The notes under the pieces are model-generated. The model saw only the letters and a program-made list of their open reading frames with translations. It was not told the origin of the DNA and ran no database searches. 64,000 bases of DNA from Thiohalocapsa sp. PB-PSB1 (lineage in GTDB: Bacteria > Pseudomonadota > Gammaproteobacteria > Chromatiales > Chromatiaceae), in contig CP050890.1 of assembly GCA_016745215.1 (NCBI GenBank), positions 372,001 through 436,000 of the forward strand, in the 5' to 3' direction. Below, in pieces: positions 54,427 to 61,404 of the stretch. Position 1 is the stretch's first letter, and the number at the start of each line of letters is the position of its first letter. The translations under genes were made by a program, and so were the position numbers.

Positions 54427-54721
54427 GGGTTTCGGAATCCTGCTGGGTGATGTCGGCTGATGCCGGTTACAATCTGCCGATGGCGCTGGCGCGCGAATCG
54501 GGTTGCATCCTAGCGCGTTCAGGTTGCAGGGAGCCAGCCAAGTTATGCTTCAATCGACACGGCAGCACCAGGTAACAACAGCCACCAATGATAAAATCAA
54601 CCTTTGACACCCCGGTTTTCTCCCCATCCGTTGCGAATGTTCCGATGTCCATATCGAGAACTCGCGCCATGTGCCGACCAAAGACCGCGCGGGCGATCTG
54701 CACAACGCGCTCGACCCCGGC

Positions 54722-55774
54722 ATGAGCGACCCGGATCGCCTGATCAGCCCAGCCCCAGCGGATGAAGAAAACGCGCTGGACCGCGCCATCCGCCCGCGCC
54801 GGCTCGCCGACTATGTGGGCCAGCCGACGGTGCGCGAACAAATGGAAATCTTCATCAACGCCGCCCGCGGTCGCAGTGAACCGCTGGACCATACCCTGGT
54901 ATTCGGCCCGCCCGGTCTGGGCAAGACGACGCTGTCGCACATCATCGCCCACGAAATGCAGGTCAATCTGCGCCAGACCTCGGGTCCGGTGCTGGAAAAA
55001 CCCGGCGACCTGGCGGCATTGCTGACTAATCTGGAATCCGGCGATGTGCTGTTCGTCGACGAGATCCATCGCCTGAGCCCAGTGGTAGAAGAAGTACTGT
55101 ATCCGGCATTGGAAGATTTTCAACTCGACATCATGATCGGCGACGGCCCGGCGGCGCGTTCCATCAAGCTGGACTTACCGCCATTCACTCTGGTCGGCGC
55201 AACCACCAGGGCAGGACTGCTGACTTCGCCATTGCGCGACCGTTTCGGCATCGTACAACGGCTGGAGTATTATTCGGCCGAGGATCTGGCCACCATCGTG
55301 CGGCGTTCCGCGCGTATCCTTGCCATCGAGACCGACGCGGACGGCGCCGCGGAGATCGCGCGCCGCTCTCGCGGCACGCCACGCATCGCCAACCGCTTGC
55401 TGCGCCGGGTACGCGACTATGCGCAGGTCAGAGCGGACGGCAAGATCACCTGCGACGTCGCCGACCAGGCCCTCGGCATGCTGAAGGTGGACGGCCTCGG
55501 CTTCGATCACATGGACCGGCGCCTGCTGCAAGCCGTGATGCAGAAATTCGATGGCGGCCCGGTCGGTGTCGAGAGCCTGGCCGCGGCCATTGGCGAGGAG
55601 CGCGGCACTATCGAAGATGTACTCGAACCCTTTCTGATTCAGCAGGGCTTCCTGATGCGCACGCCGCGCGGACGAGTTGCAACCACGCTTGCCTACGAAC
55701 ACTTCGGGCTGCGCCCGCCGCGATCCGCGGAGGATGCGCGGATGCCGGATCTGTTCGATGCGCCGCCTTCCTGA
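54722..55774 (+). CDS. ruvB: Holliday junction DNA helicase RuvB
   Basis: AAA+ motor that drives branch migration with RuvA. A 350-residue protein with Walker A FGPPGLGKTTLSHIIAHEM at about 60-75, Walker B VLFVDEIHRLSP near 110, sensor GATTRAGLLTSPLRDRFG and the C-terminal winged helix ending RGRVATTLAYEHFG. ATG 54722 (MSDPDRLI) gives the usual length; the frame is open upstream to 54671. ruvA and ruvC, its common neighbours, are not next to it. Confidence 0.96.
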   Translation: MSDPDRLISPAPADEENALDRAIRPRRLADYVGQPTVREQMEIFINAARGRSEPLDHTLVFGPPGLGKTTLSHIIAHEMQVNLRQTSGPVLEKPGDLAALLTNLESGDVLFVDEIHRLSPVVEEVLYPALEDFQLDIMIGDGPAARSIKLDLPPFTLVGATTRAGLLTSPLRDRFGIVQRLEYYSAEDLATIVRRSARILAIETDADGAAEIARRSRGTPRIANRLLRRVRDYAQVRADGKITCDVADQALGMLKVDGLGFDHMDRRLLQAVMQKFDGGPVGVESLAAAIGEERGTIEDVLEPFLIQQGFLMRTPRGRVATTLAYEHFGLRPPRSAEDARMPDLFDAPPS

Positions 55775-56202
55775 AACCCTCATTGCTCCTGATCGTTCGC
55801 AGGGCCGATTCGTGCTCCAGCGCTTTTCCCAATGAATCAAGCGCAACACCGCGCGGCCAATACTGGAGCAGTTGCGCATCGTTACAGAAACCGATGGATT
55901 GCCGCTGGCCTACCTTCAACACCAAGCCATTGGGACCTGACATAGCGAGCAGCGCCTGTTGCATGCCACTCGGTTGCCCTGCCATGTGCAGTTGATCGGC
56001 GCGGAAGGGACCGCACGGATGCTTCGTGGCTTTGTTTGTGGTGACCGCGTTGTTAACTCCGCGGACAAAGCTGTGGTCAGCATTGGTTTAATTAACATTG
56101 CGAATTGAAATTCTCGTCTATCGTTGGATGCAACCCGCCCAACACGCCCTGGAGAAAGTTTCAAATGCACACTTGCGCACCTTGTGAAAAGCCATAGCGG
56201 AC
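55775..56202 (-). other. Intergenic segment with a possible degraded gene on the minus strand
   Basis: On the minus strand from about 56085 to 55775 a frame without a start codon reads NNAVTTNKATKHPCGPFRAD, QLHMAGQPSGMQQALLAMSG and VGQRQSIGFCNDAQLLQYWP, which looks like real protein sequence rather than noise. It has no convincing start and runs on into ruvB antisense, so it may be a truncated gene of unknown kind. Confidence 0.3.
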
Positions 56203-57555
56203 CTACTGCGCCCGATGCCGCAGTAGCCGCTCGAGCAACAACAGCCAGAGCCCGAACACCGCGATCGTCATCAATGCCAGCAGGGCCGGTGACCCGATAC
56301 GCAGATCGCGCCCAATCAGATCGTCCAGGGTCAATGCCAATACCATCAGCACCAGACCGGCCGCCCAACGACCGAGGCCGCTGGCGCGCGCATCCAGCAC
56401 CGCATCGCGGAGCAGCACCAGAGCCGCCGGCAACAACATCACCAAATGATGTGTCCAGCTCGCCGGCGCGGCGAGGAAGACCCACAGCGACAATAACGAC
56501 AATTCCAAATCGACGGCTATGGGGTCCGGACCCAGGCCGGCAGCGCAGCGACGCGCGCGCGTCCGCAGCGAGCCCAACAGAGCCCAGCCCGTGGTAACGG
56601 TCAACAGCAGCACTGCTGCCGTAGTCAATAAGGCCGCCAGCTCCGGATTCGGCGCCAGGGGTTTGGTGAACTTGTTCGGCACCAGCCAGCGCGCCACCTC
56701 GCCGGCGATGCTGCGGTTCCAGGGCGCAGCGATGCTGCTGTGTCCGGGAGGCAAGGCCGTATAGCTGGTGCTGCCTGGCACCTGGGCCAGCCATTCGGAC
56801 CAACTCCCGGAAGGTACTAGAGCCAGGCTGAGGATCAGCAACAGGGCACCGCCGACGACCGCACCGATCAGCAGATTGACGCTCGGGCCGAGCCTACTGG
56901 GCCGACGCAGACAACCAAAAGCGCCCAATAACAACAATCCATAATGCGGTTTGGCAACGCTACCGAATGCCAACGCCGCACCGGCACCGAGCTGGCCAAG
57001 CCAATGGGACGCGGACAGCGCTCCTGGCATTGCATTAGCACGTCGCAAAACCCGCCAGTACATCCACAGGCATAGCAACAGCAGCAGATTCAACTGATGA
57101 AAATGCAGTGTCAAGTACAGCCCGCCGAAGCTGGCCACATACAAAGGCCCCCAACGTCGAAGCCGATCCCCAGCCATCCGCGACGACGGATCGGCAGTGC
57201 CGGTCCAGGCCAGATCCCTCGGCAACCAAAACAACACAACCAGAGCCAGCGCCAGATTCAATGTCCACAGCAACTGGCCGGCTTGTTCTAATGACAGTTC
57301 ATGCAGCGGCCAGAACAAAAACAACGCCGTCGGCGGATAAGTGAATGGCAAGCCCTCGCCATCAGGGCGGGTGTAGGGCTCCACCCCATGGATGAATACT
57401 TGCTGCGCCCCCTGCCAGTACACCACCAGATCGAGTTCACGTGATACCAGTTGCGAGGCAACTACGGCAAACAACGCCAACGCCATCAAGATCGGCAATC
57501 GCTCCAACAAACCGTGGATGAGCCGTACAACCTTAGAGTAGTTAAATTCATTCAC
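56203..57555 (-). CDS. Integral membrane glycosyltransferase-like protein (GT87/DUF2029)
   Basis: A 450-residue polytopic protein with about ten hydrophobic segments. The early periplasmic stretch SRELDLVVYWQGAQQVFIHG and EPYTRPDGEGLPFTYPPTAL fit the GT87 (DUF2029) family, whose members use polyprenyl-phosphate sugars, with conserved acidic residues in the first loop. A later membrane-loop signature ASWTHHLVMLLPAALVL also matches. Acceptor unknown; it is away from the polysaccharide loci. Confidence 0.8.
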   Translation of the reverse strand: MNEFNYSKVVRLIHGLLERLPILMALALFAVVASQLVSRELDLVVYWQGAQQVFIHGVEPYTRPDGEGLPFTYPPTALFLFWPLHELSLEQAGQLLWTLNLALALVVLFWLPRDLAWTGTADPSSRMAGDRLRRWGPLYVASFGGLYLTLHFHQLNLLLLLCLWMYWRVLRRANAMPGALSASHWLGQLGAGAALAFGSVAKPHYGLLLLGAFGCLRRPSRLGPSVNLLIGAVVGGALLLILSLALVPSGSWSEWLAQVPGSTSYTALPPGHSSIAAPWNRSIAGEVARWLVPNKFTKPLAPNPELAALLTTAAVLLLTVTTGWALLGSLRTRARRCAAGLGPDPIAVDLELSLLSLWVFLAAPASWTHHLVMLLPAALVLLRDAVLDARASGLGRWAAGLVLMVLALTLDDLIGRDLRIGSPALLALMTIAVFGLWLLLLERLLRHRAQ

Positions 57556-57716
57556 AGATCAACCATGTGGCAAGGCGTCTAGATCCATCCTCTGGAATTT
57601 TGGCAAAATATTGAATATAAAGGTAAAAATTTGCTTTTTTTGCATTGTGCACAGGAGCTGAAGCAATCCCACGAACCGGCCCTGGCACTTGGACGGTTTT
57701 CCCGTGGTCGATCCTT

Positions 57717-57999
57717 GTCGTGTAGCCGGCATGTCGCCCGCAAGCGGGCTCCTACAAGCAGATGGGTACGACCAACGTGGAAGCCCGCTTCGGGCGACTA
57801 GTGGATCGGTACAGAAATCCCGGGGCAGTTCGTTGTCGTTGTCGTTGTCGTGGTCGTTATCGAACATCCGGCTAAGACGATTACAATTAGGATTACGATT
57901 ACGACAACGACAACGACCGGAAACTGTCTCGGAACATCTGCACCGAAGCACTAGGCCGACGCCGCCGACAGTCGAACGCAAGGAACAGAGCCTTACCGA
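57717..57999. repeat. Diverged 213-bp-type REP unit interrupted by a family B element
   Basis: CGTGTAGCCGGCATGTCGCC and the arm at 57735-57755 match the array unit; after the family B insert the match resumes with GGCCGACGCCGCCGACAG and CCTTACCGATAGGGCA. It is a solitary copy, so the unit exists outside the array. Confidence 0.7.
57798..57954. mobile_element. Family B miniature element (157 bp), copy 3, reverse orientation
   Basis: CTAG at 57798-57801 and 57951-57954; end sequences as in copies 1 and 2, with GTTGTC and GACAAC arms. Inserted into the diverged REP unit. Confidence 0.85.
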
Positions 58000-58205
58000 T
58001 AGGGCATTACAAGGTGTTGTTACAACAGCAGATTATCTGGGCATACCTCAGGTAAAGGGGGGCATTTCAGTAGTGGTTGAAAATGTTGAGCTCGCAATAG
58101 TACATCACTGTGGATGACCAAAGACCCAGTCATCCAGAGTGCAATCGGGGTCGGGGTCGCTATCGGAATCGGAATCGGAATCGCAATCGAGAGAGAAAAC
58201 GCCCT

Positions 58206-58635
58206 ATGCCATTCGGTCATGAGAAGCTCGACGTTTCGCGTGCGGCCATCGAGTCTGTCGGCTGGGCCATAGCGCGACTGCGAGCATATGAGAGGACAGC
58301 GTAACGCGAAGGATCGACTTCTGTGCACATCGTAGGTGCGCATCCTAGGCCATCGCGCTGAACATGGCCAAGGGTAACGGCAAAGCGACCAGCGGGGATC
58401 GACACCGGTCGTTTGAAATCGCATGAGGCTCGGCGCTGGAGTGCGCTGTGATTCAGGACCTGCTTGCTGGTGTGCGATGCGTTGTGCGCAGACGACAACA
58501 GCAAGCAAAAGGCACTGCTCGATGGTCGCGTGGTCATGCTCACGAAGCTCGCACAGCCTGGCGACGCGCTCAGCGAGGAGCTCGAGGATATTGGGTTAGT
58601 CAATTCGATATCGACGTCGATAGCGGTACCGAATG
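58206..58635 (+). pseudogene. Dead four-helix-bundle protein gene (23S rRNA IVS-type)
   Basis: Read with frameshifts, the sequence gives MPFGHEKLDVSRAAIESVGW at 58206, ALNMAKGNGKATSGDRHRSF then EIA-stop-GSALECAVIQDL at about 58358-58460, LVCDALCADDNSKQKALLDG in a second frame at about 58466, and a tail RGYWVSQFDIDVDSGTE ending at 58635. This is the order of the four-helix-bundle family (HEKLDV.....E....NIAEG.......R..FEIA.GS..E). At least one nonsense and two frameshift changes kill it. Total span (430 bp) fits an intact gene of about 140 codons. Confidence 0.8.
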
Positions 58636-58749
58636 AGTCGGCAGGCGACACCCAAGCCAAAAACCTGTTTAGCTTGTTTCTGCACCATCACCAAGAGAGC
58701 TGCATTAGCCTTGACCCCTCTGCGCACGCTGCATCTGTGTGGTGAATCC

Positions 58750-58805
58750 TTACATCTTTGGAAGGCGGCACCCAGTAAACGTCAAGTTTCTCATGCCCCG
58801 ATGTC
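58750..58805 (-). pseudogene. N-terminal fragment of a second four-helix-bundle gene
   Basis: The minus strand reads MTSGHEKLDVYWVPPSKDV, matching the family start GHEKLDVY before diverging into a CGCAGAG-type remnant. Only about seven residues are clearly homologous, so this is a small scar. Confidence 0.45.
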
Positions 58806-58893
58806 ATGTCTTTTCCATCCCGATCCCGGTCAAGTAGCGCTGGGCGGGTTGCAACCCTGGCAAAAAGCGGGGTTGACAACTACCCCCGAGCAC

Positions 58894-59095
58894 TGTGGAC
58901 AAGCTGTGCAACGTTCGATGATCCAAATGTATCCACAGATTACCCACACAACCGAGGCTTCCAGACCCACAGCTTAAAAAGCTCGCAACATCCTGAATAA
59001 ATTTGAAAAAAACTCCTTTGAGCGATTTTGCACAGGAGTTATTGTTACTACTAGTTAGAACAATTAAATTCGTAATGATGCATCTTTGTGAATAA
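58894..59095. other. Cluster of DnaA-box-like 9-mers in AT-rich DNA
   Basis: TGTGGACAA (58894-58902; one mismatch to the DnaA box on the other strand), GTATCCACA (58929-58937; one mismatch), TTACCCACA (58940-58948; one mismatch) and TGTGAATAA (59087-59095; perfect TTATTCACA on the minus strand), with AT-rich DNA between 58985 and 59085. It may bind DnaA, as an origin or titration site, or be chance. Confidence 0.35.
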
Positions 59096-59116
59096 CCATG
59101 ACCAACTGGCCAAATA

Positions 59117-59185
59117 GAGACGCGGAGAGCACAAAGATGCCAGAACAACAGTGCCCGCTTCTCGGCGTTCTCCGCGGATAATCAA
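59117..59185. repeat. CGCAGAG-type inverted repeat remnant
   Basis: AGAGACGCGGAGAGCACAAA and CTTCTCGGCGTTCTCCGCGG form an imperfect inverted pair immediately beyond the stop of the EF-hand gene, and may act as a bidirectional hairpin there. Confidence 0.5.
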
Positions 59186-59187
59186 AC

Positions 59188-59838
59188 CTATGCCGGCTGG
59201 TTCAGCAGATCCTCCATGTTCAATTGCTCGATTACGCAGCGATGATGGGCATTTCGATGCTGCTGCCGTTCTGCCCGGAAGGCCTGCAATTCCGCATTGG
59301 TCAGCAAACCATTGCTATCCGTATCGATCTGCGCAAAGCGCTTCTCGGCCCGCAACAGTCCGGCGGTCTGAAATTCATCCAGATCCACCGATGCGTTCAG
59401 ATCGCTGTCGGTGCTGGCGAAGGCAGCTTCCGAGTTTGGGCGAACGGGTAATTCGTAGCCCAGGATTTCCTCCATGCAGGCCTGCAGGACTTGCTGGTCC
59501 AACTCGTCCATATCCGGACCACGACCATAGCGGCGTCCGCTGGTAGTGAACTCTTCCAGCGACAATAGGCCGTTGTCATCGCGGTCCTTGCGATCGAAAT
59601 GACGCTCGGCTTTATCCGTATGGCCGTCGATGAATTCCTGCATATTCATAACACCGTCGCCATCGGTGTCCAGACGCTCCAGCAGGGTCATGCGCTCGGT
59701 CCGAGGTGGTCCGCCTCGGCCCTGCTGGCAGCCGCCATACCCGCCGGGTCCGCGGGCAATGCTGTCCGTGCCGATCAGGGTGGCGCCGATCAGAGTCAGA
59801 GAAAAAGCGGTGGTGATCAGGGCGGTGTTGTTCATCAT
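59188..59838 (-). CDS. Exported EF-hand calcium-binding protein
   Basis: A 216-residue protein with an N-terminal signal segment (ALITTAFSLTLIGATLIGTD) and four EF-hand-like loops: DTDGDGVMNMQEF, DRDDNGLLSLEEF, DSDLNASVDLDEF and DTDSNGLLTNAEL. The first, second and fourth match the DxDxDG consensus well; the third is weaker. It probably binds calcium in the periplasm. Two glycine/arginine-rich stretches lie after the signal peptide. Diverges from the RND operon. Confidence 0.88.
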   Translation of the reverse strand: MMNNTALITTAFSLTLIGATLIGTDSIARGPGGYGGCQQGRGGPPRTERMTLLERLDTDGDGVMNMQEFIDGHTDKAERHFDRKDRDDNGLLSLEEFTTSGRRYGRGPDMDELDQQVLQACMEEILGYELPVRPNSEAAFASTDSDLNASVDLDEFQTAGLLRAEKRFAQIDTDSNGLLTNAELQAFRAERQQHRNAHHRCVIEQLNMEDLLNQPA

Positions 59839-60084
59839 GGTTCAATACTCCAGGTTAATCGCGAAATGGACTCGGTTTGGTACCGGCCTTGTCTTTCGGC
59901 AAACATGCTCGGTACAAACACAGTCTGCGCGAGCAACATGGAGAAACTGGACAGAGAGCGTGAAGAAACCATGAAGTTGTTGGTTTAGAACCTGCGCTTC
60001 AGGATGGACTGCTAGGATAGGTGGCGGTCAAAAAAACCCGAACCTTGCCGCAGATGGAAATCACCAGCAAACCGGAGTCCCGTG

Positions 60085-61404
60085 ATGAACGCCGAACGAT
60101 CGAAACCAAATTACCCCTGGCTGATTTTGCCACCCATTGCCATCGGCATTGCCATTCTGGCTTGGATGGTCCTGAGCCGGCAGCCGCCGGTGCAGACGGA
60201 TCTGGGCGAGACGGCGCGGCCGGTGCGGGTGGTCGAGGCGCAGGCGGTGGAATTGGCGCCCATTGCCGAGGGCTATGGTCCCGTGCGCCCGGCGCGGGTC
60301 TGGAAGGCGGTCGCCCAGGTGGCGGGGCGTATCGTTGAGATACATCCGCGCTTGCGCGACGGGGAAATTCTGGCCGCCGGTACCGAATTGCTCAGAATCG
60401 ACCCGATCGACTATGAGCTGGCGCTGGCCCAGGCGCAGGCCGAGCTGGCGGAGCTGGATGTGCAGGAACAGAACGCGCGCGCATCATTGAAGATCGAGGA
60501 GCGCAATCGGGATCTGGCCAAACAGGAGTTGGAGCGGCTGCGAAAGCTGGCGGACAAGGGCACTGCGTCCGCCAGCGATGTGGATAAGGCCGAGCGTACC
60601 GAATTGACCAGCAACAGCTCGGTGCAAAATCTGCGCAATACCTTGACCTTGATCCCGACCCAGCGGCGACTATTGGAGAGCCGGGTGGCGCGCGCCGAGC
60701 GCGATCTGGAGCGCACCCGAGTGCGCGCCCCGTTCGAACTGCGCATCGCCAATCTGGCCGTGGAGGCAGATCAATATGTCGGCGTCGGCCAGGTTCTGTT
60801 CGAGGGCGATTCGGTGGACCGGGTGGAGATGGATGTCCAGGTGCCATTGCATAGCCTGCGGCGCCTGTTCCTGGATCGTCCGCCAACGGTGTTGGACCCG
60901 ACCCGGCTCAGCGAGATGTTGCCGGAATTGGCCGGATTGGATCCGCTGGTGCGGCTCGACCTGGGCGATGCGGTGGCCGAATGGGATGCGCAATTCGTGC
61001 GCATGGCCGATCAGGTGGACCCACGCACCCGCACCATGGGCGTGGTCGTGGCGGTGGACCGGCCCTTCGAGAAAATCATCCCCGGCCTGCGTCCGCCGTT
61101 GTCCAAGGGAATGTTCGTGCAGGTCTTGTTGCGCGGGTACAGTCATGGTCCGCGGGTGGTGGTGCCGCGCTCCGCGGTACGCGATGGGGCCCTGTATCTG
61201 GTGGATGATGACCGGCGTTTGCGCCGTCAACCGGTGCAGGTCTTGTTCGATCAGGGCGATTACAGCGTCATCGGCGCCGGGCTGGAGGCGGGCCAGCTAG
61301 TGGTGTTGTCAGATCTGGTGCCCGCGGTGGACGGCATGCTGCTCGACCCGCAACCGGATATCGAGCTTGCGGCACAACTGCAAGCCCTGAAGGACGCGCC
61401 ATGA
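60085..61404 (+). CDS. RND efflux periplasmic adaptor subunit (membrane fusion protein)
   Basis: A 439-residue HlyD-type adaptor joining an inner-membrane RND pump to an outer-membrane channel. An N-terminal anchor (WLILPPIAIGIAILAWMVLS) is followed by a lipoyl half (VAQVAGRIVEIHPRLRDGEI), a coiled-coil hairpin at about residues 125-205 and the second half RTRVRAPFELRIANLAVEAD. The ATG at 60085 is used; GTG 60082 is in frame. Overlaps the pump gene by four bases (ATGA). Confidence 0.92.
   Translation: MNAERSKPNYPWLILPPIAIGIAILAWMVLSRQPPVQTDLGETARPVRVVEAQAVELAPIAEGYGPVRPARVWKAVAQVAGRIVEIHPRLRDGEILAAGTELLRIDPIDYELALAQAQAELAELDVQEQNARASLKIEERNRDLAKQELERLRKLADKGTASASDVDKAERTELTSNSSVQNLRNTLTLIPTQRRLLESRVARAERDLERTRVRAPFELRIANLAVEADQYVGVGQVLFEGDSVDRVEMDVQVPLHSLRRLFLDRPPTVLDPTRLSEMLPELAGLDPLVRLDLGDAVAEWDAQFVRMADQVDPRTRTMGVVVAVDRPFEKIIPGLRPPLSKGMFVQVLLRGYSHGPRVVVPRSAVRDGALYLVDDDRRLRRQPVQVLFDQGDYSVIGAGLEAGQLVVLSDLVPAVDGMLLDPQPDIELAAQLQALKDAP

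Larger units (their letters stand above)
57556..59187. other. Gene-free region rich in decayed elements
   Basis: About 1.6 kb without an intact gene. In order: a diverged REP unit interrupted by family B (57717-57999), a dead four-helix-bundle gene (58206-58635), a CGCAGAG remnant (58720-58755), an N-terminal four-helix fragment on the minus strand (58750-58805), a cluster of DnaA-box-like sequences in AT-rich DNA (58894-59095), and another CGCAGAG remnant (59117-59185). Confidence 0.7.

Noticed and set aside
58894..59095. Calling this the chromosomal replication origin outright
   Set aside because: Only four boxes are present, with one perfect, and none of the usual origin genes is adjacent; kept as a finding instead.
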